The notes under the pieces: model-generated
What the model saw: the letters and a program-made list of their open reading frames with translations, nothing else
What the model was told of the DNA's origin: nothing
The model's database searches: none
Made by a program: the position numbers and the translations under genes
Origin: Prorocentrum cordatum
Lineage: Eukaryota > Sar > Dinophyceae > Prorocentrales > Prorocentraceae
Length of the DNA: 64,000 nt
Direction: 5' to 3'
NCBI GenBank assembly: GCA_963575745.1
Contig: CAUYUJ010003397.1
Span: forward strand, 5,001 to 69,000
Part shown: positions 19,488 to 28,989 of the stretch, one piece after another
Numbering within the stretch: the stretch's first letter is position 1
How the letters are laid out: every line of letters starts with the position of its first letter

Positions 19488-21900
19488 TCGCGAGGTTGCC
19501 GTCAGCGGGTTCAGCAGCGCCACGCTCGTGATCTCGACGTTCGGAGGGCGGTTGTCGCCCTGAATTCACTGCATCACTCTCCTGACGTTGTGCCGGGCGG
19601 AGAGGGTCAACTCAGTGGTGGTCCTCTGTCGCTGATGCAGCAACGCATGATGGAGCACGTGCGCGACTCAGTTGGAGCGCTGGGGGCTCCACCGGCAGGC
19701 GTCGACACCTCGGAAGCTCTGCGGAGGCTTCGAGCGCATGGCTTCTACGGCTCCGACGAGGACGTGAAGCTGGGGAACTACAATCCCGATCTGCTCTCGC
19801 TGCCGTCCGTGGGGAGCCATGCGGTTTCGCTCGCGGACTTGCGGGGCGCAGGCGGGCGCAGGCGCGTCGCGGAGTTCGTCCGCGATAGTGTGCTACCTGC
19901 GGGGCCGGCGCTGGAGAGGAGGAAGATGCGCGGCGTGAGGGCGCCCTATTCCGACCCAGCTCTTCGCCAACCGCGTGTGTGGAGCGACTTTGTCTCGCGG
20001 CTTCATCGCAGCGGCCTGCTAGATTTTGCCTACGACCGCGGCAGGGAGTCCGTGGAGTTCTTCTGCGTTCCGAAAGAGGATCAGCGATTGAGACTCGTTT
20101 GCGATTGCCGTCGCAGCAACGTCTGGTTTCGCGAGCCTGATAATGTCACTCTTTGCACTGGTGAGACTCTTGGGAACCTCGAAGTCGGTGGAGGCGAGAC
20201 GCTCTATATTTCGGAAGCTGACCTGTCCAATGCATTCTACCATTTGCAGCTGCCTGTCGAGTTGCGGGATCTGTTCACCCTTAGGCGCGTCCGTGCTCGT
20301 GATATCGGCTTGACTGAGATTGGCGGGAAACCAGTGCGCGACGGGGCTTGGGTATACCCAAGACTGCGCGTGGGCCCATGGGGTGGACTTGGGCATTGTG
20401 GTGGTGTCAACGTGCGCATGAGAGATTGGTCGAGCGGTGTGGAGGACAACCCGAAGAGAGGTTGCAGGATTGTCGTGCCATTCCCTCTCTTGCGGGGGCC
20501 TGCCATCTCGAGTATGTCGGCAACTTCGTGGCCATTTCGATTGTCGCCTCCAAGGTGCATCGCCTCGCGTCCGCCGTGGTGGAGGGGTTCAGGGAGGCGG
20601 GGTTGGCCGTGACCGCCGATGTCGACTCGCCCGGAGAGGATCTCGCTCGGGACCGCACCGTCTTGGGATGGGATATCAGTTGTCGTGCCGCTGTCCTGAG
20701 GCCTACCCGGGCCCGTGTCTGGAGGGCCCGCTTGTGCGTCCGTGCCTTGCTTCGTCGTGGCCGCGTCTCTGGGAAGGTCCTCGAGAGGCTTGCGGGGCAC
20801 ATGGGGTTCATCAGCCTGGTCCGACGGGAAAGCCTCTCGGTCTTCGACACGCTGTTCGCGTTCATCCGCCGCTTCTACTACGAGGAGGCCCCGCTGTGGC
20901 CCAGTGTCATCAACGAGCTCACGATCTGGGAGGGGATCGCGCCGCTGCTGTGGCGCAACCTGAAGGCCTCGTGGGGGCCGTCGCTGTGCGCCGTCGACGC
21001 GTCCCCGACCGGTCTGGGAGTCTGCTCGTCGCCGATCTCAGTCGAGGAGGCCCGGGGGCTTGGGAGACATTACGAGCGGTGGCGTTTCTCTCGGGGTGCG
21101 CGTCTTCCCCCGCGTCTTCAGGCTGCCGCCGCTGCCGCCGTGTCCGACGACCCCGAGGTGCAGTGGCTGTCCGGAGTGCACGACAACGGGTCCGGAGGTC
21201 TCTGGGATGTTGATGGGGGGCCGCCGCCTGCTGGCAGTGCCGCCGCCGTTCTGGGTTCCGGGCTCGGCGATTCTCGTGACACCGTGTTTCGTGAGGTGCC
21301 CCTGAAGCTCTTACGACGTGACTGGAAGATTGTCGGGAGGTACAAGTGGAACGTTGAGGAGCCGATGCCTATCCTTGAGGGCCGGGCTATCTTGTATGCA
21401 CTCCGACACGCCCTGAGGAATGTTCAGAATTTCGGGCGGCGGATCGCGGTCCTGGGGGGCGCCCTCGTCGCTGCCTGCGCAGTCTCGAAGGGGCGGTCTG
21501 ATTCCAGGGCGATGCTCAAGGTCACCCAGTCCGTGGCTGCTCTCTGTCTGGCCACTGGGTGCGCGTTGCACTGCCGGTGGCTCCCCTCAGAGTGGAATGT
21601 GGCTGACGGGCCCTCGAGAGGGCTTGCAGTTCCGTCAGTGCCGCAGCCGCTGCCCCTCTCGAAGCCTCACGAGCTGGAGTGGCTTCGCTCGGCTGGGCAG
21701 CCTGCGCCCGCCCCGCGGCCCCGCCCCGCGGCAGGAGGCGATGCTGCTACGAGCGTCGCCGTCGACCGGCTCTCAGCCAACTGGGTCGGCTTCGCGGCCC
21801 TCGGGGAGGAGCAGTCTGACGCGGGCGCCAGCCGCTTCGAGCCCGTCTTCATCGGCGGCGTTTCCTTCGCGGGCCGCTCCCAGCAGCGCGCCAGCGGCTG
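19488..21900 (+). pseudogene. Reverse transcriptase-RNase H polyprotein, frameshifted
   Basis: DIRS-type RT followed by RNase H. The frame holding RVWSDFVSRLHRSGLLDFA, FFCVPKEDQRLRLVCDCRRS and motif A (ISEADLSNAFYHLQLP) ends being coding near 20371-20380. Coding continues in another frame with GPMGWTWALWWCQRAHERL, so one base is missing or added in the GGGCCC run. Motif C reads LEYVGNFVAIS, with Gly where the catalytic Asp is expected. RNase H keeps AVDASPTGLGVC (Asp) and ILEGRAILYALRHAL (Glu), but has VLGGALVAACAVSKGRS, Gly where Asp is usual; WNVADGPSRG follows. No Met clearly marks the start; the region homologous to related RTs begins near ARDLDVRRAVVALNSLHH. The protein would make cDNA from element RNA; this copy should be inactive. 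Confidence 0.85.
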
Positions 21901-21934
21901 TGCCCCGCCGGGCGCCGCGGGCGCCGGCACGAGC

Positions 21935-23027
21935 ACCAGCGCGGCGCGCCGGGCAGGCCCGCGTGAAGGAGGCGGCGAGGCGGCGGGCGGCCGCGACCGC
22001 GGCCGAGGGGCTGACCGTCTGCCAGACTCACTCGGTTCGCCCCGCTACGTTGCGGCTGTACCAAGACGACTTTGCCTCGTTCAAGCGCTGGCTGAGTCGC
22101 CAGGGCCGCCCGATGCCCGAGGGCGAGCTGGACGCCGACCAGACCCTCTCCCAGTACCTGGACGAGATGTACCTCGACGGCGCGCACGTCAGCTTGGGGC
22201 AGCGGATGCTCGCCGCTGTGCTGTTCCACCAGTCGGCCCTGAGCAAGGCGGGCGGCGCGCGGATGGCGCGCAGCCGCCGCGCGCTCAAGGGCTGGCAGCG
22301 CCTGGCGCCTGCAGGCTCCAGGCTCGGGGTGCCGTACGAGGTGATGTGCATGATCGTGATGTGGATGTGGCTGCGCGGCCTGTGGGAGGAGGGGCTCGTG
22401 ACCTGGCTGACGTTCGAGATGTACTATCGCCCGAACGAGCCGTTCACCCTCCGCGCGCGGGACCTCGCGCCCCCGGTGGCGGGCTCGCGGGCCGGCGGCA
22501 GCTGGTCGCTGACGCTGCATGCCCGCGAGCACGGGGTGGCGTCAAAGACCCAGGAGTTCGACCAGGCGCTGCTCCTGGACCTGGACCGGCAGGCGGCTCT
22601 CGGCCCGGCGCTCGGCGCCATGCTGGAGGCGCGGTTCGGACCGCAGTGGCGCCAGGCGGTGCTGAAGCGGCCCGCGGGGGCTGCTGCCGCCCCGCCCCTG
22701 TTCACGATCAGCAGCGCCCAGGCGGGGCAGGCGTTCGACAGGGCGGTGCAGGCGCTGGGGCTTCGGCGCGTGGGCGTGGTCTGCCGCTACCAGCTGCGCC
22801 ACGGCGGCGCAAGCCACGACGCGGCGACCGGCGCGAGGACGCTGGATCAGATCCGCCATCGCGGCCGCTGGCGCGCCCACAGCAGCCTCCGCCGCTACGA
22901 GAAAGGGGCGAGGCTCGGCGAGGTGCTCGAGCGCCTGACCACCCCGCTCCGTGCCCACGCGCTGCGCTGCGCCGACTTGCTCGCCGACGTTGCGGCCGGG
23001 CGACGCCAGCCTTGCGCGAGCCCCTGA
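21935..23027 (+). CDS. Tyrosine recombinase of the YR element
   Basis: Phage-integrase-fold recombinase that would insert the circular DNA copy. Coding begins in a different frame from RNase H, with RVKEAARRRAAATAAEGLTV. The SAM-like N-terminal part is CQTHSVRPATLRLYQDDFAS-FKRWLSRQ. The catalytic domain shows box I Arg in FEMYYRPNEPFTLRARDL, box II in CRYQLRHGGASHDAATG (Arg kept, preceding His replaced by Tyr), QIRHRGRWRAHSSLRRYEK with the Trp/His position, and nucleophilic Tyr near 22898. The frame is open to the stop at 23027. It may be expressed by frameshifting from RT-RH, or the frame difference may be decay. The upstream boundary is uncertain by some tens of bases. Confidence 0.85.
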
Positions 23028-23768
23028 GGGCCCCCGTCTTCGTGGAGATCTTCTCTGGCTCAGGCAGGCTGGGGCGAAGGGCTGCAGGTGCTCTGGTGGG
23101 ACATCTCGTTCGGCGACGCCTATGACCTGGCGCTTGGCAAGAATCAGAATCTGCTGATGGGCTGGCTCGCTGGAGGCCTCATCATCGGGTTTCACGTCGC
23201 GCTGCCATGCCAGACCTACTCCCGCATTCGCGATCGTGGAGGCGGGCCGCCGCCGCTGAGGAGTGACGCCTGGCCGTGGGGGATTCCGAACCTCTCGGCC
23301 GCCTTGCAGCACAAAGTGACGCTTGCCAATAATCTCACTCGCTTCGCATGCCGCTTGTGTCGTGAGGCCATCCTTCGTCGGGCCCCCTGGTCTTTGGAGA
23401 ATCCGCAAACCTCGCGCCTGTGGCGGTGTAATTCAATCGTTGCCCTTACGAAACGGAAGAATGTCAGTAGTGTGTACACTGATTTCTGCATGTGGGCGGG
23501 ACCTTTTAAAAAATCCACCACGTTTGTATCGTACCTCGTCGATCTCTCTGGGCTCGCCACTCGCAGGTGCCTCGGTAGCCGCAGAATGTGTGCCCGCACT
23601 GGCGAGCCGCACCAGCAGTTGGTCGGCAAGCGTCAGGGCGGTGTGTTTTGGACTAAAGTTGCCGAACCATATCCAGCCCCGCTTTGCAGTTTCATCGCCA
23701 AACGGTTATGGGACATAATTGCTGCGCGAACCGCTCAGAAATTTGACAGGTTCCTGTCTGTTGCGTAA
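23022..23768 (+). pseudogene. DNA (cytosine-5) methyltransferase-like domain, frameshifted
   Basis: The last gene of the element. It opens PVFVEIFSGSGRLGRRA, like the SAM-binding motif I, in the RT-RH frame. Near 23080 coding moves to another frame: LWWDISFGDAYDLALGKNQN, then HVALPCQTYSRIRDRGGGPP. The PCQ-x-YS string resembles motif IV of C5 cytosine methyltransferases, whose Cys is the catalytic nucleophile, and WSLENPQTSRLW resembles the ENV/ENP motif VI. About 240 residues in total, shorter than a cellular DNMT, with no clear target-recognition domain. Methyltransferase domains are known in DIRS elements and in some dinoflagellate and algal retrotransposons. Placement after the recombinase is the unusual point. 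An adenine-methyltransferase assignment is less likely given PCQ. Confidence 0.7.
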
Positions 23769-23833
23769 GTCCCGGCGGAGCCAGTTGGCACTCGTGCAAG
23801 TATGGCATTTTCTAGCTTGACGGTGCTGTCTTG

Positions 23834-23970
23834 GCAGTGCGTGTGGCCGAAGCCACACTCTTGTGCGGAAGGTATTGTGACTCGTTGCTTGCCTGCCCGC
23901 TCGCTCCGGTCGGTGGCGCCACTGCATGTAAAAACACATCGTCGTCTGGCCTCGAACGGAAGCCTGAGCA
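23834..23970 (+). repeat. B1 internal repeat
   Basis: 137 bp, identical to B2 except for one C/T difference (near 23924). It starts GCAGTGCGTGTGGCCGAAGC, forming a hairpin at 23841-23858 (GTGTGGC-CGAA-GCCACAC), and ends GGAAGCCTGAGCA, directly joined to A2. Confidence 0.92.
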
Positions 23971-24042
23971 ATTGCAGTTATACTAACGCGTTTTGCGGAG
24001 CATGAGTGGGTCGGGCCGCCTTAACCGTTTGGGCTCAAGGCG
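23971..24042 (+). repeat. A2 repeat
   Basis: Identical to A1. Its last nine bases, CTCAAGGCG (24034-24042), are the inverse complement of CGCCTTGAG at 24066-24074, so the 3' end of A2, the 23-bp loop and the start of B2 can form a hairpin. Confidence 0.92.
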
Positions 24043-24072
24043 CCCACCACGCCCGCCCATTTTTCGCCTTGA

Positions 24073-24209
24073 GCAGTGCGTGTGGCCGAAGCCACACTCT
24101 TGTGCGGAAGGTATTGTGACTCGTTGCTTGCCTGCCCGCTCGCTCCGGTCGGTGGCGCCACTGTATGTAAAAACACATCGTCGTCTGGCCTCGAACGGAA
24201 GCCTGAGCA
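24073..24209 (+). repeat. B2 terminal repeat (right end of the element)
   Basis: Second copy of B1; identity stops after GCCTGAGCA at 24209 and flank CATGTCTGC follows. The B1/A2 junction (GAGCA-ATTGCAG) is what a head-to-tail circle of the element would contain. Confidence 0.92.
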
Positions 24210-24227
24210 CATGTCTGCTACCCTCAT

Positions 24228-24316
24228 TTCGCGTTCGCCTTTCTGGACCTCGTGGGAGGCTTTTGTCGCCACGGCCGGATTCGCCACGAAATTCTGACCG
24301 GGGCGCTCCCGAGGGG
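24228..24316 (+). repeat. Dispersed repeat D4, copy 2
   Basis: TTCGCCTTTCTGGACCTCGTGG, GTCGCCACGGCCGGATTCGCC and TTCTGACCGGGGCGC match the order of blocks at 9841-9932 and 41349-41446. It lies about 20 bp outside the right end of the YR element. Confidence 0.5.
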
Positions 24317-24487
24317 AGGTCCGCGGAGTTCGCGGTGTCGGAGGACCTTTCTGCCCCCCCCCCCCCCCCGGCCCCGCTCCCCCGCCCTCCGCTGACCCAG
24401 GCCAATGCGTCCTCAGTGTGCCCCCCCCTTGGGCCGCGCCCGAGGCCAGTGGCAGGTGGAGATCGACGTGTTGGCCCATAGGCCACG

Positions 24488-24579
24488 GCCGTCGTCGTCG
24501 TCTTCGTCCGTCGTCGTCGTCGTCGTCGTCGTCCGTCGTCGTCGTCGTCGACGTCGTCGTCGTCAACGTCATCGTCGTC

Positions 24580-24627
<48 letters not shown>

Positions 24628-24635
24628 GGTTTTTG
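24488..24635. repeat. (GTC)n array
   Basis: GTC triplets with TTC, ATC and ACG interruptions. The preceding 24340-24370 is a C-run. Confidence 0.9.
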
Positions 24636-24949
24636 GTCGGCGAAAGTCGCCATCGTCGCGGGGAGGGGGACGGAGGGTCAAGGATAAGGAGAGTCACCAT
24701 CGTCGTGGGAGAGGAAGGGAGGGAGGAGGGATCGAGATGGGAGGGCGTAGCAGTGAACAGGGGCTTCGAGTTTCGAGGCTGTTGAAGAATGACGCTTGTC
24801 GACAATTTGCGGCAGGGATAATCGAGGTGGGGAGGATGGAGCAAGATGGGGGGAACTAGGAGGGATGAGGATGAGGGAGGAAAGGAAGGAGGGACGGAGG
24901 AGGATGGCGATCGCATTCCCGTGCTCGATGAGGATATTCTTGAATTTCG

Positions 24950-26087
24950 GGAACTGGAGACTCGCGTCGTGTCCCGTGGGCGTCAAATATGGTCCCATGG
25001 CCGTGGCGGGGAACGTCACGCAGATGTCAAATATTCAGTTGGCAGTCCATTGCTCATCCGAAGTTCCTTGTCTGCAACGTTCGAATTCTGTTCGCCATGC
25101 TGGTGCTTGCTCCTGTGCATGGGCCCGGTGGGGATTGTATACAGCCTGGCGTTCGCAAATGCATCATTTTCTGCATACCCTATGGTCGGGCTGAGCATTG
25201 ACGACATGGCTGGTCCGTTCTGAAAGTATGCGAGATGTAACCTTATGTGGCCTTCCATGCGTGTTGTCACGTAGTCATTGACAATCTTGTCCAACCATCC
25301 ACATCACAAATGCTGCACTCTGCAAGTGCTTTTAGGGATGATGAGCATTCGGCCTGAGAAGAAAATCTAAATGTGAGCGTCATACTGGTGCCAGCTCCTG
25401 TGCATGGTCCTGGCACTGGGAAAGTGGTCCGACCAGAGCAGTTGACGCTTGCGTACTGTATCGTGGGGATTTCGTGAATGGACCAGTATATGCCTACCCT
25501 TTTTTTACTCGGGTGGAGCATCGATGACATGGTTAGTCCTGTTTGGCAGTATGCGAGATTGAGTGTGTGGCCTACTACGCATGTTGTCATGTAGCCCTTG
25601 AGATCCTTGTCTCATTACCCACGTCACATGTGCTTTGACTCTGCAACCAAGTGCCTCGAGGGATGGTGGCCGTTCGGCCCAGGAGATGGTCAGTTACGCA
25701 GATGTCAAATTTACTGTTGGCAGTCCATTGCTCTTCCGAAATTCCTTGATTGCAACGTCCAATATCTGGTCGTCATCCTGGTGTTTGCTCTTGTGCATGG
25801 GCCCAGTACTGGGAAAACGGTCATACACGGCCAGGTGTCAGGTGGTGCTTGCATACCGCTGGCCGTTCGCAAATGCATCAGTTTTGACATACACTTCTGT
25901 TGGTCGGGGTAAGCGTTGACGACATGATTGATCCGTGTTGAAAGTATGTGAGATGCAGCCTATTTTCTGGCCGCCCATGCGTGTTGCCATGCATTCATTG
26001 ACAACTTTGTCAAACCATCCACATCACAAGAGCTGCACTCTGCATGCCGCTTAGGGATGATGACCATTCGGCCTAGAAGTAACAGTC
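24950..26087 (+). repeat. Satellite block S3, left part (interrupted by the LINE)
   Basis: About 0.35-kb monomers in a 0.69-kb higher-order period: the start motif CAGATGTCAAAT-T-GTTGGCAGTCC lies at 25021 and 25700. Recurrent blocks are CATACTGGTGCCAGCTCCTG, TGCATGGGCCC, GGTCGGGCTGAGCATTGACG, AGTATGCGAGAT, CATCCACATCACAA, GCACTCTGCA and CATTCGGCCTAGGAG. No frame persists from unit to unit. Confidence 0.85.
26074..26087 (+). repeat. Target-site duplication of the LINE, 5' copy
   Basis: TAGAAGTAACAGTC, identical to 32877-32890. The uninterrupted satellite unit near 37510 reads CTAGGAGTAACAGTCGAAAT, showing the pre-insertion sequence. Confidence 0.92.
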
Positions 26088-26102
26088 TAGGTTTTGGCTC
26101 AG
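26088..26102 (+). other. Possible spliced-leader relic at the LINE 5' end
   Basis: The first bases after the target-site duplication are TAGGTTTTGGCTCAG. The dinoflagellate spliced leader ends TAGCCATTTTGGCTCAAG. TTTTGGCTCA is shared exactly, TAG aligns before it and G after it, with a two-base and a one-base gap. The position at the exact insertion boundary makes chance less likely. Confidence 0.5.
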
Positions 26103-26319
26103 TCCCGCGGGCCACAGGGGGCCCGTTTGTTTGAGCCCCCAGCCCTCTGCCCCAGGGGCGGAGGGCGTCACGGAGTGCGGAGGGCGCCGCGATAGGCCGC
26201 CCTCGCCCGCCGGGCACAGGCGGCTGCGGAGGCGGCGAGCCCGTGCTCGCAGCCTCCTGGCGCTCGAGCGCGTGAGGCGCATCCTGAGGCATCACCACGG
26301 CGACGGCCACCTGGTGGTC

Positions 26320-27336
26320 ATGGGCACTAGCGACGGCGGCAAGGGCAGGCCACGGTCGAGGCCATCGCCCCGCGCCCCGTCAAGGCCCAGGTCGGAGGGG
26401 GGCGAGTACTGGCGCTGCTCGCAACCCGACTGCAGATACGCAAAGAATTTGGCGCAGTGGCGTTGGGGCAAGCACTGCGGCACGGAGCGCAATGGTGGCT
26501 GGACCAAGCCGCCGTGGTCGCGGGACCGCGACCCTGGTCGGGGCGGCGCTGGAAAGCCTGGTGCTGCTGATGTTGTGGTGCCTGATCTCGGAGTGGGCGC
26601 CATGCAGGCCTTGGTGGCGTTCGCCGAGAGTAAGGGTGACAAGCATATGGCCGACACGTACCGCGAGGCCATTCGCATCAAGTCCAAGCCTGAGGCCCCC
26701 ACGGGCCTGTCCAAGGAGGAGCTGCGCAGCATGGTCGCCATGGCGGAGCGCACGGGGGACACGGCGACGGCGGCCAAGTACCAGCAGCTTCTGGACCAGG
26801 CCGACAAGGGGCAGGTCGACAAGAAGCCTGCTCAGCTCAGAGCCAACAAGGCTCATGCCCGTGTTCGAAAGGCAAAGGGCAAGCTGGATACCGAGAGTCA
26901 TCAGCTATCCTCCTTGGTGCAGCAGATGGACTCCCAGAAGGCTCGCGTCTCGGAGTTGGTGGTGGAGCTGGAGTCGGCCGAAAGCGAGTACAAAGCAGCA
27001 GTGGGAGAAGTGGCGGCGGGGGTCGGTGGCCAGCCCCCCGCGCGAGTGGAGCCACTCAAGCTCTCCTTGGCCAAGCTCATGGACGGCGAGCTGGACAACA
27101 TCGACCTGGAGGGCGACGGGCTCTTCGGCTACGCCGAGTGCGAGGAGCTGGGGCCCGAGGCCTTGCAGGAGGCCGAGGAGCGACAGAAGCAGATGCTCGA
27201 GTCGTTTAAGCACATGGCTGGCGCCGTCTTCGGCCGGTCCGCCAGAAAGGGCAGGCTCTGCAGGCGGGGCGCAAGATCATGCGCGACAGGCTCGTGGCGA
27301 AGAGCGTCGTACTGGTGCGGAGGACGGCGCAGCTGA
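26320..27336 (+). CDS. LINE ORF1 protein (nucleic-acid chaperone-like)
   Basis: Reading from ATG GGC ACT AGC, one frame runs about 338 codons. An Arg/Ser/Pro-rich N-terminus is followed by YWRCSQPDCRYAKNLAQWRW-GKHCG, a Cys/His-containing zinc-finger-like segment. Then come GVGAMQALVAFAESKGDKHM and a similar MVAMAERTGDTATAAKYQQL repeat, and an alpha-helical stretch with coiled-coil character (about residues 165-235, from LRANKAHARVRKAKGKL). Acidic LDGDLDNIDLEGDGLFGYAE-like residues follow. Near 27240 coding probably changes frame, since Ala/Gln/Arg-rich sequence typical of such tails continues in another frame to about 27535. The role, by analogy, is binding LINE RNA. Confidence 0.65.
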   Translation: MGTSDGGKGRPRSRPSPRAPSRPRSEGGEYWRCSQPDCRYAKNLAQWRWGKHCGTERNGGWTKPPWSRDRDPGRGGAGKPGAADVVVPDLGVGAMQALVAFAESKGDKHMADTYREAIRIKSKPEAPTGLSKEELRSMVAMAERTGDTATAAKYQQLLDQADKGQVDKKPAQLRANKAHARVRKAKGKLDTESHQLSSLVQQMDSQKARVSELVVELESAESEYKAAVGEVAAGVGGQPPARVEPLKLSLAKLMDGELDNIDLEGDGLFGYAECEELGPEALQEAEERQKQMLESFKHMAGAVFGRSARKGRLCRRGARSCATGSWRRASYWCGGRRS

Positions 27337-27539
27337 CGCTGGCGATTTAGCTCCAGGTGACCAGGCCGACCATGTCCCAGAGCCGCAGCCCCAGGCGCCG
27401 AGGACGACGACTGCGACTGGAGGCAGTCGTGAGTTGGACGCCAGCGAGCGGCTCAAGTCCGAGGCCCGCGCCGCCGTCGCGGCGGCGGAGGCGGCAAAAG
27501 GGCGGTGGCAAGGGTGACGGCCCCAAGTCTGAGGGGTAG

Positions 27540-28169
27540 CACGGCGCAGGTGATTTTGAGACGCGGAGGAAGTTCGACGCGAGCTTCCAGGGGGCGCCGC
27601 GTACGATTCAACTACTGCGACGTGGCGAAGACTGGGCTCCAGTCTAGGCTGCCGAGTCGCGGAAATTCTTCGACGCGGTCGGCATCGGCAACGGGTGCTG
27701 GGACGGCCTCTACGTGCCGCTCGCTTCTTTCGGCGAGCTGCCCCTTCCACCCCTGGCAGCCATCGCTGTTGCCAGAGACCCCCCCCCCAAAAAAAAAAAG
27801 GGGATAATGGAAGGGGTGGGTCCCCCGCCGCGGGCGTTCCCGCGGAGGGAAGTGGGTCGGCGGCCTCGCCGACGTCAGTGCCAGGACTCACGACCGACGA
27901 TCGGGCCATCTCGCGCAGGGGCGTGAAGCGCGCTCGTTCAGCTACTCCGTCGAGCGTGAGGTCAGGGAGTTCGGCTTCGGCGGCGACGACGAGGAGCTCG
28001 TCTGGTTCGTCGCCCGCGGCCGCGGCGACGCCTGCTACAACTTCGAGCGGGTCGTCTTCTGAGGGGGCCGCTGGGGGCAGCTCCCCCCCTTCGCCGCTTT
28101 GCGATCTCAGTTCAGCGTGTGCTATCAGTCACCCAGGGGTCCCCCAGCTCATAGGGACCACTAGCCCAT
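27540..28169 (+). other. LINE region between ORF1 and the endonuclease
   Basis: Ser/Ala/Gly-rich open stretches with no domain. It contains a C10-A11-G4 homopolymer block at about 27779-27803, a likely site of slippage. The start of ORF2 was not located. Confidence 0.5.
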
Positions 28170-28752
28170 TGACTTTCTGCAGGCCCCCCCCGAGCCGCCC
28201 TGCCCCGCTGGTTTCGGTCTCATCGTCGAGAGCTGCAACGCCACTTGCTGGAACTCTTCAAGGAGTGGCTGAGCCGCGCGACGGCGCACATTGTCTGTCT
28301 GCAGGAGCATCACATTGTCCAGGTTTCCGCGCTGCGGGAGGCCACGTCTTGGTGCAATCGCCACGGCTGGAAGGCTATACTTGGGCCTGCTCTCGCTGGA
28401 CAGGGGGGCGGCTCCTCTGGGGGAGTCGGCATGCTCGCTCGGGAGTTCTTGGGGCTGCATGAGCCTCTGTGGGGCTCTACGCTGGTGGCTGGCCGTCTGA
28501 CCAAAGCGTTGGTTCACCTTCCTGGAGATGCCCCAATGTTGGCCCTATCGGCTTACTTGCACGATGGGGGAGGTCTGTCCAGCAGGAACCTCGACATACT
28601 CAGCGCGGCAGGGGCTACTGTGAAGATGTCGGGGCACCAGGCCATTCTCGGAGGAGACTGGAATCTGGCACCAGAGGTCCTCCTGCAATCGGGGTTCCCT
28701 GAGAAGTTGGAGGGGTCTTTGATTAAACGGTCGCGCTCGGGGGCCTGCAGAT
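28170..28752 (+). pseudogene. LINE APE-type endonuclease
   Basis: Endonuclease/exonuclease/phosphatase fold that nicks target DNA. Readable in one frame: HLLELFKEWLSRATAHIVCL-QEHH with the metal-binding Glu, ATSWCNRHGWKAILGPA, SGGVGMLAREFLGL, then AILGGDWNLAPEVLL with the Asp and Asn of the GDxN motif. The C-terminal SDH motif is not visible; the frame runs into a TA-repeat near 28780 and a stop soon after. The frame lies in ORF2 upstream of the RT, as in other APE LINEs. Endonuclease ORFs of this type favour insertion at loosely specific sites, and here the target is a satellite unit. Confidence 0.75.
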
Positions 28753-28989
28753 CGTTTGGAAGTCTTGCGTTTTTTTGTGTTATATATATATATGTATGTG
28801 CGTGTGCACTGGGGTTCTAGCGAAGGGCATCCAGGACACAACCGTCGTGCAGGTGGCGCAGCTGTCGCCGCACAAGCCAGTGCACCTCCGCCTTTTTTCC
28901 TCGGCTCGCTCAGCCGTGCGCCCTCACGTTCCGCAAGCCGCCGCCCATTCCGAAGGAGAGGCCGATTGGGGTCGGCCGCCCACCGCCAG

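Larger units (their letters stand above)
17556..24209 (+). mobile_element. Tyrosine-recombinase retrotransposon with split direct repeats
   Basis: Layout is A1 (17556-17629), genes, B1 (23834-23970), A2 (about 23970-24042), a 30-bp spacer and B2 (24073-24209). A1 and A2 are identical; B1 and B2 differ at one of 137 positions (GCATG versus GTATG). This A1-B1-A2-B2 plan is known from PAT- and Ngaro-type elements of the DIRS order, which integrate a circular DNA with a tyrosine recombinase instead of an integrase and make no classical target-site duplication. Coding order is Cys-rich membrane ORF, Gag-like ORF, RT-RNase H, YR, methyltransferase-like domain. At least three frame changes and two changed catalytic Asp make this copy defective. 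CA occurs at both outer junctions, compatible with a short crossover overlap. Confidence 0.9.
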
